DNA of 64,000 nucleotides from a bacterium (lineage in GTDB: Bacteria; Myxococcota_A; Bradymonadia; Bradymonadales; Bradymonadaceae). Shown piece after piece: positions 1 through 8,776 of this stretch (its first letter is position 1; each line of letters starts with the position of its first letter). The notes under the pieces are model-generated. The model was not told where the DNA came from. It did no database searches and saw nothing but the letters and a program-made list of their open reading frames with translations. A program made the translations under genes and the position numbers. The DNA lies in assembly GCA_030427705.1 (NCBI GenBank), contig JAUIBR010000021.1, forward strand, positions 46,761 through 110,760, in the 5' to 3' direction.

Positions 1-1
1 A

Positions 2-274
2 AGCACGTTTAGAACACCTGAGCCGGGCGACTTTCTTCTAGCAGGTATCGTTTCCGACTCTGATTACAACGTTGCCGGCGTGATGATCTTCGCTGCGAGA
101 CCCAATATCGACACGGTAGCAAGCGCGAGCTTCGATCTCCCGACGGATCCTCAAGCCCTCCAAGCCCTGTTCGCTGGAGGCCTCGAAGCCGAGTTACACT
201 GCGACAATGGCGTGTTTCACCTACCCCATGACGAGTACATCCGACGATCGATCTTCTACGATAGTTGCGAATAG
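2..274 (+). CDS. 3' end of an unrecognised protein (truncated by window edge)
   Basis: The reading frame is open from the first full codon of the window (base 2) to a TAG at 272-274, so this is the last 90 codons of a gene that starts outside. A GTG at 80 and an ATG at 83 lie inside the frame but have no visible ribosome binding site, so I do not take them as starts. The residues (a Gly/Asp-rich segment, then alternating hydrophobic stretches, ending in FYDSCE) match no family I recognise. It converges with the barrel-protein gene at 404. The 129 bases between them contain nothing I can identify. Confidence 0.55.
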   Translation, partial: STFRTPEPGDFLLAGIVSDSDYNVAGVMIFAARPNIDTVASASFDLPTDPQALQALFAGGLEAELHCDNGVFHLPHDEYIRRSIFYDSCE

Positions 275-403
275 GATTTGAGGGACGGTTTGAGCGTTAC
301 ACATTGCCGCCGAACGGACCGGCGTCTGCGGGAGCGACCCAACCGTCGGCCAGCGGAGTATCAGGCGATACGTGACGCCTCCAACGGGGATTCTTGCCAG
401 CAT

Positions 404-1015
404 TCAAAATCGATAACCCACGTTGAACTGGAAGCTGATGCTGAACCCAAAGTCCTCGAAGAACGAATCTGCATCTAGCAGGCTGGATACCGGATTCTCG
501 GAGTTCTTGTTGTAGGTGAAGCCGCCGAAGCTGACGTTTGTGTCCGTGTACAGACCGGCGAATCCGGCTAGCTCCAGGCCATAACCGACGTGCAGGAAGA
601 GGTAGTGGTAGGACGTGGGGTAAAACGACTCGAGGCCTTTGTAGATGTACGAGAAGTTGGCCAGCAAATACGTCTGGAGCTTATTGCCACGTCCGTTTGG
701 GAAGAGCTTGTAGTTGAAGTCGCTACTGACGATGGTCTGCTGGTCTTGGATGTACGGATGGAAGCCGACGCCTAGCTCAAATTGGTGCAAATCGAAGTAA
801 TACAGCCCCGCCGCGATCAATCGAATCGGCAGCACTTCCCCGTTCAGGGCCGAGCTTATGGCGACTCCGAAACCACGTTCCGAAGCGAGCTGAGTCGTCG
901 TGGACTCGTCAGCGGTTGCGGGCTCGTCCGAAGCTGTCGACTCGGCAAAAGCTGATGACGACAACAGCAGAGAGAGTGCCGTCGCAAGGCACAACATCAC
1001 GTAGGAGTTTTTCAA
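404..1015 (-). CDS. predicted outer-membrane beta-barrel protein
   Basis: This is a 203-residue secreted protein. Residues 1-24 form a signal peptide (MKNS, hydrophobic core, SSSAFA cleavage site). A short acidic Thr/Ser linker follows. The rest alternates aromatic and polar residues in Gly-rich strands and ends in GYRF, the aromatic C-terminus typical of barrel proteins assembled by BAM. The start is TTG at 1015. It has an AGGAA motif about 8 bases upstream and overlaps the stop of the upstream serine hydrolase by 4 bases, which suggests translational coupling. The ligand or function is unknown. The coupling suggests expression together with the hydrolase. Confidence 0.75.
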   Translation of the reverse strand: MKNSYVMLCLATALSLLLSSSAFAESTASDEPATADESTTTQLASERGFGVAISSALNGEVLPIRLIAAGLYYFDLHQFELGVGFHPYIQDQQTIVSSDFNYKLFPNGRGNKLQTYLLANFSYIYKGLESFYPTSYHYLFLHVGYGLELAGFAGLYTDTNVSFGGFTYNKNSENPVSSLLDADSFFEDFGFSISFQFNVGYRF

Positions 1016-2100
1016 AGCGGGTTCCTTTCAAGCGCGGCAACGATACGGTCGTAGGCACGCTCGAGGTCGATCCAGAACAATTGGCCGTACGAGGTATTCA
1101 CAAACATCACGACGACGGCATCGATATCGGGGTGGTAGCGAGCGATACTGGTGTATCCAGGAATCCAACCCGTGTGTTCGTACACATAAACCGACGAGTA
1201 GAGCTTCTGCTCTTTCGGCGTGAGCAGCGTTCCATCAATCAACGCCCGCAGAAACACCGCGACATCCTCCGCCGTGGCCAACATCGAGCCGCTGGGCTGG
1301 ACGTGCTCCCATTCCCTGTATTGATCACCATTGTCGACCCCAATCACGTAGCCCCGCATGACGTCCTCGATGTCCACTTCGCGCTGAAGCGAGTAGGTGT
1401 TCGTAAGGCCAAGCGGGGTGAGAATCTGGTCCCGAACATACTGGTGATGACTTTCACCCAGCGCGCGATCCATCACCTCGCCGATCAGGAAGTAGTTGCT
1501 GTTCGAGTAGGCATAGTCGTCGCCTGGCTCGAAGTCAGCGGGTCGATCCAGAATCAACGGATAGGTGTCGTCATTCTCTTTGATGTCAGAATTGTAGTCT
1601 GGATGGTAGACGAACTCGGGAACCCCGCTGCGGTGCTGCAGCAGCATGCGCAACGTGATCCTTGACGAGTGCTCGATGCGGGGTGCCACCTCGGGCAGAT
1701 ACTCTTTGAGCGTTCCGTCGAGTGAAAGTGTCCCGTCCGCGACCAACATAGTGGCCGCCGCTGCCACATAGAGCTTGCTGATACTGGCAATCTTGAACAA
1801 CGAATCCGGGTTCGCGGGCACCAGGTTCTTTCGGTCATCCCACCCTGCAGTGTACGTCGCTTGCTTGCCGCCCTGGTTGACGTGAACAATGATCCCGTCA
1901 AACCCCATATCCATGGTTCGCGCCAGCTCTTCGTCTATCGAATCCGCCGGCAACGGCAAAATCAGCGAACAGCCGGACAGAACGAATAGAAAAACGAATG
2001 CCGCGAACGCTCGGGTATATGTAATCCGGATCTGCATCGGTATTCTGGGGTTGGCAGCCATGACGTAACGCCGAGTGTTGTAAGTGATTTCGGGACTCAA
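1012..2100 (-). CDS. serine hydrolase of the class C beta-lactamase/PBP fold, lipoprotein
   Basis: This belongs to the beta-lactamase-related serine hydrolases (PF00144 type), which cleave peptides or esters of D-amino-acid or small acyl substrates. All three catalytic motifs are visible: S106-I-S-K109 (nucleophile and base), Y198-S-N200, and H309-T-G311 in place of KTG. A lipobox LSGC (Cys44) follows a hydrophobic segment, so the domain is anchored facing the periplasm. The long frame starts at a TTG (2100), but ATGs at 2061 and 2037 would give a more typical lipoprotein n-region, especially MQIRITYTR at 2037, so the start is uncertain. It is cotranscribed with the barrel protein downstream. 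True beta-lactamase activity is unlikely from the HTG motif alone. Confidence 0.85.
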   Translation of the reverse strand: MSPEITYNTRRYVMAANPRIPMQIRITYTRAFAAFVFLFVLSGCSLILPLPADSIDEELARTMDMGFDGIIVHVNQGGKQATYTAGWDDRKNLVPANPDSLFKIASISKLYVAAAATMLVADGTLSLDGTLKEYLPEVAPRIEHSSRITLRMLLQHRSGVPEFVYHPDYNSDIKENDDTYPLILDRPADFEPGDDYAYSNSNYFLIGEVMDRALGESHHQYVRDQILTPLGLTNTYSLQREVDIEDVMRGYVIGVDNGDQYREWEHVQPSGSMLATAEDVAVFLRALIDGTLLTPKEQKLYSSVYVYEHTGWIPGYTSIARYHPDIDAVVVMFVNTSYGQLFWIDLERAYDRIVAALERNPL

Positions 2101-2196
2101 TCAACCAAAATCTCATTGACCGGGCGTAGCCCGCTCATGTGTGGCCATCCGCATCAGTCACGTTGTACACTCCCGATTGGCGCGTTGGAGGACTTG

Positions 2197-3294
2197 ATGC
2201 CAATCAAACTGAGCATTGTGTGGGTTGCAGTTTCGATATTCGTGATTGCCAGTTGCGGTGACTCGAAATCTAGCAACAGCAACGGACTCGACGCCGGCGA
2301 TGACATGGGCCCCGTTGACATGGCCGTCGACCTGAACGCACAGGATATGACTGCCACGGACATGACCGCAGACATGACGGTCTCGGAAATGGACATGTCT
2401 AGTGACGCCGGCGCAGACGCTGATTTTGGCGACTCTGAACTCGACATGAATACCGACGCGGGTGATGCGAGCGATACAGATGTCTCTGACGCAAACCCAG
2501 CTGATTTGCCGGACACCTGTTTGACGGCCGAACCCATCGTTCTGAGCGGAGCCAACGTTGGGATGGTGTCAGGTCAATTCGCCGGTCATACAGATGCCAA
2601 CACACTCAGTTCGTTTTGTTCGGCTACCGGTCCTGGGGTCGACTCATTTTTCTCTTTAGAAGTCCCAGCCGGCACCTGGGACATCGAAATCGACACCATC
2701 GGGTCGACGACTGACACAGCGCTTAGTGTCGCGTTTGACTGTCAGTCCTTTGGGCAGGCCGTCTGCAATGACGACTTCGACCAAAATCAAGGGTCAGCCA
2801 GCCGCGTTTGGTTGCACCAACTGGTCGCCGCGCAATCAGTAGTGGTCTTCATTGCTGTCGACGACGCAGGAGGGGTTGGTGGCGACTACGTGCTCAATGT
2901 TCAGCTAAGCCCTGCGGCCCCGGATCAATGTCTGAGCATCACGACCAGACCGTTGGACATCACAGGTGGTGGCACCGTATTGGGAGTCATTAACCGGCCA
3001 ACCGGAAGCTCGGCCGGCAGTTGTGAGACTGGCGTATCCGGCCCAGAAGCCGTTTTTCGCGCAAACGCCGATGGCACCACCACGATGTCATTGACTGCAG
3101 TCTCGGCAGATTTCGTACCGGATATCTACGTCCGTGGTGGCTGCGGTTCTGCAGATTTGGGCTGCGCGACCGGTGCATCCGTCGGAAACCTCCAAGAAGC
3201 GACTTTAAACGTAGTTCCGGGCACCGCAGGCCAACGTTTCGTGTTTCTGGAAGGAAGCCAGGGGTCGTACGTTCTGAATTACTCACCGTTGTGA
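2197..3294 (+). CDS. secreted lipoprotein with Asp/Met-rich linker and PPC-like repeats
   Basis: A 365-residue lipoprotein. The lipobox IASC gives Cys20, and the start is fixed by GGAGG seven bases before ATG 2197. Residues about 25-110 are a low-complexity stalk of DM, DA and TDM repeats. Two similar beta-sandwich-like segments follow (about 130-240 and 245-365). Each begins with a short Cys-containing stretch, continues with a FxxxVPAGTWDIEIDT-like strand pattern and ends in YVLN. This is the look of the bacterial pre-peptidase C-terminal (PPC) fold. I see no catalytic motif, so it is probably a surface or periplasmic binding or structural protein. It is divergent from the serine hydrolase gene, with about 100 bases of shared upstream DNA. 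Confidence 0.8.
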   Translation: MPIKLSIVWVAVSIFVIASCGDSKSSNSNGLDAGDDMGPVDMAVDLNAQDMTATDMTADMTVSEMDMSSDAGADADFGDSELDMNTDAGDASDTDVSDANPADLPDTCLTAEPIVLSGANVGMVSGQFAGHTDANTLSSFCSATGPGVDSFFSLEVPAGTWDIEIDTIGSTTDTALSVAFDCQSFGQAVCNDDFDQNQGSASRVWLHQLVAAQSVVVFIAVDDAGGVGGDYVLNVQLSPAAPDQCLSITTRPLDITGGGTVLGVINRPTGSSAGSCETGVSGPEAVFRANADGTTTMSLTAVSADFVPDIYVRGGCGSADLGCATGASVGNLQEATLNVVPGTAGQRFVFLEGSQGSYVLNYSPL

Positions 3295-3355
3295 CCCGCG
3301 CCGCAAGCACTTGGGACGCGATTAGCAATTGAATATGAAAATGACCAACGTAGAT

Positions 3356-4876
3356 ATGAAGACTTTTCTTTTCGCACTCATACTGGCCCTAGCCGCTTGC
3401 TCGGACGACACCGTCGACTCGACTGATGCTGGACAAGATGCCCGCGCCTCGATGGACCAAGGCACCCCCGACACTGGCAACGGAGACGACCTCGGAACGC
3501 AAGAAGACCAGGGCGTAAGCGATATGGGCGCGCCCGATATGGACGACTGTGTCGCCATCACGCACGACCCGGTTGAGAGGGTCGAGATTGCGAATGACAT
3601 CCAGATTTCGGCCGAGGTTTCGGGCGCCAACAGCGTCAATCTGCGTTGGCGACTCGCGGGCACACAAGACTTCGAAACGCTAAGTATGCCAATAAACGGC
3701 AGTGTTTCTGAAGCGACTATCCCCTCAGAAAACCTAACCTTCGCGGGTGTCGAGTATATTATCGATGCCGAGGGTTTCAACTGCACGCGAAGCCTCCCGC
3801 CCGAAGGTACCTACTTCGTCGATGTCTACGGCGAGTACCAAATCACCAAAGAGCGCGAGACGTACGAGTACTTGCCGGATGTCGACGGCCAGCGGGTGGT
3901 CTACGCCGACGAGAAATCCGGTGGCGGCGACGACATCCGACTTTTTGACCTGCACACCTTCCAATTCACCGACGTGACCAGCGACGCGCTCGCCCAGGGC
4001 GTTCCCCGCATCTCGGGCGACAACGTCATCTATGTGCAGACGCTGAATCAACAATCCGACGTCTACCTGCACGACCTGAGCTCAGGCCAATCCCACCGGC
4101 TGACCAACAACGACCTCAGCCAATACGGCGCCGAGATCGATGGCCATATCGTCGTCTGGCGCGACGACCGCAACATGAGTGGAGCGCTCAACGGCGACAT
4201 CTACGCATTCGACTTAGGCCCCGACGCCACCTACGGCACGGCCGACGATGTCGGCGAGATACCGCTTGTGACGGCGTTAAGGGACCAGACCGCGCCCAAA
4301 GTCAGCGTCGTCGACGGGCGGGTTCGCATCGTCTGGGCAAGCCTGACCGACGATGCCGACGGTATCTGCGACGCCAATTGCGATTGGAATATCTACCTCT
4401 ACGACTTTGGGCCCGACGGGGTCCACGGCACGGCCGACGACATCGGGCCGACGCGCATTACCAGCCAGCCCAACGAGCAGACCTCCCCCGTCATCTCAGG
4501 CACGCGCATCGCGTGGTTGGACGCTCGTGGCGGCAACTGGCTGGACCCCGATATCTGGTGGCTCGACCTAGGCCCCGACGGGTTGTTTGGAACCGCAGAC
4601 GACATCGCAGCAGCCGAGCTCGACATCCCCGTCGACGACCCCGACGACCTGGCCATCGATGGCGACCGCATGGTCTGGCACGACTACCGTGGCGGCAGCT
4701 TCGAGGTCTATGTTTGGGACTTCGTGACAAGCGTGGAGACGCAAATCACGGCCGCGGAATCGGGGCAGTTTGAATCGGAGATCTCGGGTCGAAACGTCGT
4801 GTGGCAGGACACGCGGAACAACCCGATGGGCGAGCTGTTTGACGATATCTATGTGTACGTTTTGCCGGCGGACTAG
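3356..4876 (+). CDS. lipoprotein with a TolB-like beta-propeller
   Basis: A 506-residue lipoprotein (MKTFLFALILALAAC, Cys15). I chose ATG 3356 because it leaves a classical short n-region. ATG 3335 and TTG 3329 are in frame upstream, and none has a strong ribosome binding site. After an Asp-rich linker and an Ig-like segment (about 75-160), the protein consists of repeated blades carrying W-x-D-x-R and DIYxYDL motifs, typical of TolB/DPP-type propellers. Three copies of a GPDxxxGTADD loop interrupt the blades at similar positions. Loops of this Asp-rich form often bind calcium (inference). The ligand is unknown. It follows the previous lipoprotein by 61 bases and may be cotranscribed. Confidence 0.8.
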   Translation: MKTFLFALILALAACSDDTVDSTDAGQDARASMDQGTPDTGNGDDLGTQEDQGVSDMGAPDMDDCVAITHDPVERVEIANDIQISAEVSGANSVNLRWRLAGTQDFETLSMPINGSVSEATIPSENLTFAGVEYIIDAEGFNCTRSLPPEGTYFVDVYGEYQITKERETYEYLPDVDGQRVVYADEKSGGGDDIRLFDLHTFQFTDVTSDALAQGVPRISGDNVIYVQTLNQQSDVYLHDLSSGQSHRLTNNDLSQYGAEIDGHIVVWRDDRNMSGALNGDIYAFDLGPDATYGTADDVGEIPLVTALRDQTAPKVSVVDGRVRIVWASLTDDADGICDANCDWNIYLYDFGPDGVHGTADDIGPTRITSQPNEQTSPVISGTRIAWLDARGGNWLDPDIWWLDLGPDGLFGTADDIAAAELDIPVDDPDDLAIDGDRMVWHDYRGGSFEVYVWDFVTSVETQITAAESGQFESEISGRNVVWQDTRNNPMGELFDDIYVYVLPAD

Positions 4877-4975
4877 CTGGCTAGGGGGCTTGGGGCTAGC
4901 GGGCTCGGGGCTCGGGGGCTAGGGACTAGCGCTTGGGAGCTCGCGGCTCGGGGGCTCGCGGCTTGGACTCGAAGC
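4877..4975. repeat. CTAG-rich intergenic array (family A)
   Basis: This is a nearly pure run of GGGGCTAG, GGGGCTC and GCGGCTC variants with a period of about 7-9 bases, directly after the stop codon of the propeller lipoprotein. CTAG, usually the rarest tetranucleotide in bacterial DNA, occurs five times in about 80 bases. The same kind of array appears at 27321-27390, 42941-42975 and 43456-43555. It has no coding potential. Confidence 0.8.
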
Positions 4976-5007
4976 GGCAACTATTAGAGAACTTCGAATA
5001 GTTCGAA

Positions 5008-5292
5008 ATGAGGGAAATCGTTCCGTTTCTCGAGACATTCAACACTACAATCTCGATGCGATTATCTCCGTCGGAGGCTGATGTTCCGCTGGCCCGCGCA
5101 GGGCTATTCGCGCCCAATTGCGACCACCACCTGAACCTAAGCGTGTCCAATTTCTATGACGTCCGCATCACCAATGGCTCGACTGAGATATCGATGAATG
5201 ACGTGCTCTGGAATTGGGTAAACGGAACACAACCGACCGCACAAGTAACTCTCAATTTGTGTTGCACAACGAACGATTCAACTGTAAAATAA
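5008..5292 (+). CDS. possible small hypothetical protein upstream of darT
   Basis: This 94-codon frame lies in the A/T-richer stretch just before darT, on the same strand, with 42 bases to darT. The product (MREIVPFLET...) has no signal peptide or recognised motif and ends in a Thr-rich strand with two adjacent Cys. No convincing ribosome binding site precedes the ATG. It could be a real accessory gene, the remnant of an older insertion, or chance. Apart from this frame and the array at 4877, the 458 bases between 4876 and 5335 hold nothing I can identify. Confidence 0.25.
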   Translation: MREIVPFLETFNTTISMRLSPSEADVPLARAGLFAPNCDHHLNLSVSNFYDVRITNGSTEISMNDVLWNWVNGTQPTAQVTLNLCCTTNDSTVK

Positions 5293-5334
5293 CTGAACTA
5301 ACGTTCACCAAAGTGAGCTTATAGTAAGGTATTC

Positions 5335-5970
5335 ATGGCGGGGCCCGAAGAGCCAGGTATTTTTCACATTGTTCACGTCGATCGTTTGTTATCGATTGTG
5401 GACGACGGGTTTCTGTTCTCTGACGCAGTCATGGCTACCTGCGCAGTTGGAACCTCCATTGGAATGCAAAAGATCAAAGACCGTAGGCTGAACGAACTGA
5501 CGCTGACTTGCCATCCAACCCTCCATGTTGGCGAATGTGTGCCATTTTACTTCTGTCCTCGCTCGATCATGCTCTACGTCATTCATCGTCGGAACAGCGA
5601 ATTGACGTATCGCGACGGGCAACGCCCCATCATTCATCTTCGCGCTGATCTTCGAAAGGTGGTTGCGAGGGCTGAAAGCGAAGAACTTCGTTGGGCATTT
5701 ACACTGTCAAATGCTGGCAGTAGGTATTTCGAAGACCGAGCCGACCTTACTCAATTGTCCGATCTAGACTGGAACGCAATCAATGCAACCAGTTGGCGAG
5801 ACTGTAAGGACGAAAAACAAGCCGAATTCCTGGTTGAAGAAAGAGTCCCATGGGAACTGATCGAACTGATTGGTGTGAAAGACAAGGCTGTGCAGGAACA
5901 CGTAATACGGTTGCTGGAACCAGCAGCACACAAACCCGACGTTGAGATTCGTCAAAACTGGTATTATTAA
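5335..5970 (+). CDS. darT: DarT-family DNA ADP-ribosyltransferase toxin
   Basis: DarT toxins transfer ADP-ribose from NAD+ to a base in single-stranded DNA and block replication. At 211 residues this has the usual family length. Recognisable elements are the N-terminal IFHIVHVDRL segment (NAD-binding His11), R50/R51 in the position of the essential Arg51 of studied DarT, the FYFCPRSIMLYVIHR core (residues 71-85), and the QAEFLV motif with Glu164, equivalent to the catalytic glutamate. The ATG has an AAGG six bases upstream. darG follows after 18 bases, the canonical order. The base composition is richer in A and T than the flanking genes, consistent with transfer as a defence or addiction module. 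Confidence 0.93.
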   Translation: MAGPEEPGIFHIVHVDRLLSIVDDGFLFSDAVMATCAVGTSIGMQKIKDRRLNELTLTCHPTLHVGECVPFYFCPRSIMLYVIHRRNSELTYRDGQRPIIHLRADLRKVVARAESEELRWAFTLSNAGSRYFEDRADLTQLSDLDWNAINATSWRDCKDEKQAEFLVEERVPWELIELIGVKDKAVQEHVIRLLEPAAHKPDVEIRQNWYY

Positions 5971-5988
5971 AGATATCTAGAGGTCTCC

Positions 5989-7038
5989 ATGCTCACGTTC
6001 AAAACCGGAAACTTGTTTGACGAAGATGTTGAAGCGCTAGTCAACACGGTGAATTGTGTTGGTGTCATGGGCCGCGGTCTCGCGCTACAATTCAAGCGGC
6101 GCTATCCCGACAATTACAAAGCGTACTCTGCGGCTTGCAAACGCGAAGAAGTGAAGCCGGGAGCCATGTTCGTCTATGAAACTGGCCAGTTGATGAACCC
6201 TCGATACATCATCAACTTCCCGACGAAACGTCATTGGAGAAGCAATAGCAAAATCGAGGACATTGAGTCAGGACTTAAAGCCCTCGTAACGGAGCTTTGT
6301 GATCGCAACATCTCATCGGTGGCTATTCCACCGTTGGGGTCCGGACTCGGTGGGCTTGACTGGGTTTCAGTAAAGGAACGAATCGAGGCAAGTCTCAACA
6401 CTCTTGAAGACACGAATGTGGTTGTGTTTGAACCCTTAACTCACGGTGAACTCGCGCCTGAATCGCAGACCACAAAGAAGCCAGCCTTGACTGACGGCCG
6501 TGCTGCATTGTTGGTACTGATGGATACATACTTGGGAGGTTCCCTCGACCCCACCATTACCCTTCTTGAGCTGCACAAGCTCATGTATTTCCTTCAAGAG
6601 GCAGGTCAAAATCTAAGATTGACCTACAAGAAAGCGATCTATGGCCCGTACGCCGAGAACCTGCGCCATGTACTCAATGCCATCGAAGGGCATATGGTTA
6701 CCGGCTATCGTGATGGTGGTGATGAGCCGCGAAAACAGATACGTATCGTCCCTGAAGCACTTGCAGAAGCAAAGGCTTACATCGATGAAGATGAAGAAAC
6801 TCGAACCAATCTGCAACGAGTTCGTCAACTAGTAGATGGCTTTGAAACCCCGCAAGGTCTGGAACTGCTTGCCACGACTCATTGGGTGGCCAAGGAACGT
6901 CGGTCCACGAGTCCTGAAGTTGTCACGTCGGGAATACACCAATGGAACTCACGCAAGAGACGCCAGTTCAGCGAGCGACAGATTGGTGTCGCTTTGAACA
7001 TACTTTCGACCCACGGTTGGCTCGATGGCTTCGACTAA
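5989..7038 (+). CDS. darG: DarG-family macrodomain antitoxin
   Basis: DarG removes ADP-ribose from DNA and also binds DarT. Residues 1-150 are a macrodomain: TGNLFDEDVEALVNTVNCVG, then GVMGRGLALQFKRRYP and PPLGSGLGGLDW, the adenosine- and ribose-binding loops. Residues about 165-349 form the family's helical C-terminal domain (RAALLVLM, LLELHKLMYFLQEAGQNL, IYGPYAENL), which in studied systems contributes to toxin neutralisation. The length of 349 residues is normal and no key loop is missing, so the pair looks intact. AGAGG precedes the ATG. Together with darT it forms one transcription unit. Established role: toxin-antitoxin and phage-restricting system. Confidence 0.93.
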   Translation: MLTFKTGNLFDEDVEALVNTVNCVGVMGRGLALQFKRRYPDNYKAYSAACKREEVKPGAMFVYETGQLMNPRYIINFPTKRHWRSNSKIEDIESGLKALVTELCDRNISSVAIPPLGSGLGGLDWVSVKERIEASLNTLEDTNVVVFEPLTHGELAPESQTTKKPALTDGRAALLVLMDTYLGGSLDPTITLLELHKLMYFLQEAGQNLRLTYKKAIYGPYAENLRHVLNAIEGHMVTGYRDGGDEPRKQIRIVPEALAEAKAYIDEDEETRTNLQRVRQLVDGFETPQGLELLATTHWVAKERRSTSPEVVTSGIHQWNSRKRRQFSERQIGVALNILSTHGWLDGFD

Positions 7039-7047
7039 GCTCAAACC

Positions 7048-7962
7048 ATGAAAACAAAACTCATAACGTTCGCGTTGCTGTGGGCGCTTTTGCCTGCCTG
7101 TAGCAGCGACGACTCTGGCGCTAGCTCCAACAACAATAACACGTCAAATTCTGACATGGCTGGGAATTCGGATGCCGCATCGGATGCGAGCACGAACGAA
7201 GACCTGGGCAACCAGCCTGATGCGTCAAACGACGCGGGGTCGCAAGACTTAGGTATGGACATGGCGTCGGATGCGGGCAGCGATGCGTCGATGGACATGT
7301 CGACAGACATGGAAGCCGATGCGGGCAATATCTGCGACGGCATCGTCACGGATATCGAGGCGCAACGATTGGCGGTGGGCGCGTGCGAGCGACCTTCACA
7401 ATGCGGTAGCCGGTACAACCCGACGTGCCCGGATGGTGGATGTTATGTGCACTACAACGTCGCCAGCGACCTGACCGCGCTTGAAGCTGCGGAAACGCAA
7501 TACGCCAGTGAATCATGTGGAAGCGGTGCGGTTTGCGACTGTGCAGCGCCACCCGAGGCACTTTCCTGCGATTCGGGCCAGTGTGCGCCCTGCCCTCAAA
7601 CCTGCTCGTACACGTGCGCGCTCGACTGCACGTGCAGCAAAGATGCCTGCGGATGCGATATCCCAGTGTGTGCACCCTCAATGGCCGAAGGCAACTGCGC
7701 CGAGGCCGACACGCGTATCGCCCAAGCCCGCGACGACGCACGAGCCTGCACGCAAGACAGCGACTGCATCATCGACACCTCACCGCTCTGCCCGCAGGTT
7801 GGTTGCTATTTCCCTCGCAATCGCAACGCGAGCCGTGCCGACCTCGACGCATTGGTCGGCGAGTATACTTCAAGCGGATGCCCGCTGCTGCTGTGTGCTT
7901 GTGCCGTTCCGCCGACTACAGCGGAATGTGTAAACGGACTCTGCCAGGGCGGACCGAACTAG
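7048..7962 (+). CDS. Cys-rich lipoprotein with two internal repeats
   Basis: A 304-residue lipoprotein (MKTKLITFALLWALLPAC, Cys18) with an Asn/Ser then Asp/Met linker (SNNNNTSNSDM, MDMSTDM). The mature part has two related modules. The first, about residues 100-180, is a VGACxxPSQC...CPDGGCYVHYN type followed by a helical stretch and CDCAAPPEALSC. The second, near the C-terminus, is ACTQDSDC...CPQVGCYFPRN...CACAVPPTTAEC. Between them lies a very Cys-dense segment. The Cys pairing implies a disulfide-stabilised extracytoplasmic protein of unknown function. It begins 9 bases after darG, but its composition is that of the chromosome, so it marks the right border of the darTG insertion. Confidence 0.78.
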   Translation: MKTKLITFALLWALLPACSSDDSGASSNNNNTSNSDMAGNSDAASDASTNEDLGNQPDASNDAGSQDLGMDMASDAGSDASMDMSTDMEADAGNICDGIVTDIEAQRLAVGACERPSQCGSRYNPTCPDGGCYVHYNVASDLTALEAAETQYASESCGSGAVCDCAAPPEALSCDSGQCAPCPQTCSYTCALDCTCSKDACGCDIPVCAPSMAEGNCAEADTRIAQARDDARACTQDSDCIIDTSPLCPQVGCYFPRNRNASRADLDALVGEYTSSGCPLLLCACAVPPTTAECVNGLCQGGPN

Positions 7963-7979
7963 ACGCAAGAGAGACCCAA

Positions 7980-8486
7980 ATGAAGACCCCCCTCACCCGC
8001 AGCGAGCAACTGAGCGGGCACATGAAAGCAGGTCGTTGGAATGAAGCTGTCGCCGTTCTGGACGAACTTGCCGAAAATGAATCCGACCCTGCGAAGCGTT
8101 TCAAGTACCGCTACACAGTAGGTGTCATTGAACGCGACAAAATCGGCGACCATCAAGCTGCAGTCCGTGCGTTCGACGCGGCTTTGGATGCCAACGTTCT
8201 GGAGATGAAAGCTTTCGAGGCAATCGAACAGATTCTCACCGAACAACAAGATTGGAACGAACTTGAGCGCGCCTACCGGCGGATGTTGCGACGAGTCCTC
8301 GAGAACGATGACCTCGTTTCGGATGACATCAAGGCTTTACTCTGGCAGAACCTTGGCGATGTCTATCGCAGGCGTCTGGACCACGTGCAGAGCGCGATTC
8401 AGGCGTATGAAGCGGCCCTTCAATATAAGCCCGATGACCCAGTCTTGCTTGCTATCCTATCGGAACTAGAAAAAATGAAGCGTTAG
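7980..8486 (+). CDS. small TPR-repeat protein
   Basis: A cytoplasmic 168-residue protein made of tetratricopeptide helices: AGRWNEAVAVLDELAEN (about 17-33), GDHQAAVRAFDAALDAN (about 56-72), QDWNELERAYRRML and LDHVQSAIQAYEAALQYKPDDP near the C-terminus. The ATG at 7980 has AGAGAG upstream. The frame is open much further upstream, but that part lies antisense or out of frame within the Cys-rich lipoprotein gene and is rejected. TPR proteins are scaffolds. The partner is unknown. It looks like a short version of the long TPR proteins common in this bacterial group. It is 17 bases downstream of the lipoprotein and probably cotranscribed. Confidence 0.8.
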   Translation: MKTPLTRSEQLSGHMKAGRWNEAVAVLDELAENESDPAKRFKYRYTVGVIERDKIGDHQAAVRAFDAALDANVLEMKAFEAIEQILTEQQDWNELERAYRRMLRRVLENDDLVSDDIKALLWQNLGDVYRRRLDHVQSAIQAYEAALQYKPDDPVLLAILSELEKMKR

Positions 8487-8518
8487 CAGCACGTCGATAG
8501 ATGTTGGGTTCAGCTGAC

Positions 8519-8737
8519 TGGGTTTGCGTTACAACTCACTGCGTTCGCGTTACAGCTTCGCGTTTCAGCTCACTACGTTCGCGTTCCAACTCGCCCTTCG
8601 GGCTTCGCGTTGCAGCTCACTTCGTTCGCGTTCTTCACCGTACAAAACTTGGCCAAAGGCCAAAGCTAACTTGGCCGAAGGCCGAAAGAAAACTGGCGAA
8701 GCCAAAGATAACTGGCGAAGCCAAAGAAAACTCAATA
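8519..8737. repeat. triloop-hairpin array 1 (family B)
   Basis: The right half (8648-8737) consists of stem-loop units on the + strand: TTGGCC-AAA-GGCCAA, TTGGCC-GAA-GGCCGA and twice TGGC-GAA-GCCA, separated by 7-8 base spacers of the form AGNNAAC. The left half has related units with GCGTT and CAGCTCAC spacers and a GCCC-TTC-GGGC stem. It fills the gap between the TPR gene and the hydrolase at 8777. It has the same architecture as the arrays at 58.7, 59.6 and 60.1 kb. Confidence 0.75.
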
Positions 8738-8776
8738 ACACTTAAGTCCTTCAAAACCTTAGGTCCTTAGGAATCC

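Noticed and set aside
4926..5150. 74-codon minus-strand frame upstream of darT
   Set aside because: It runs through the CTAG-rich repeat and shows no signal, motif or ribosome binding site.
7515..7979. N-terminal extension of the TPR protein (155 extra codons)
   Set aside because: It is an Arg-rich out-of-frame reading of the Cys-rich lipoprotein gene. ATG 7980 has a ribosome binding site and begins the TPR fold.
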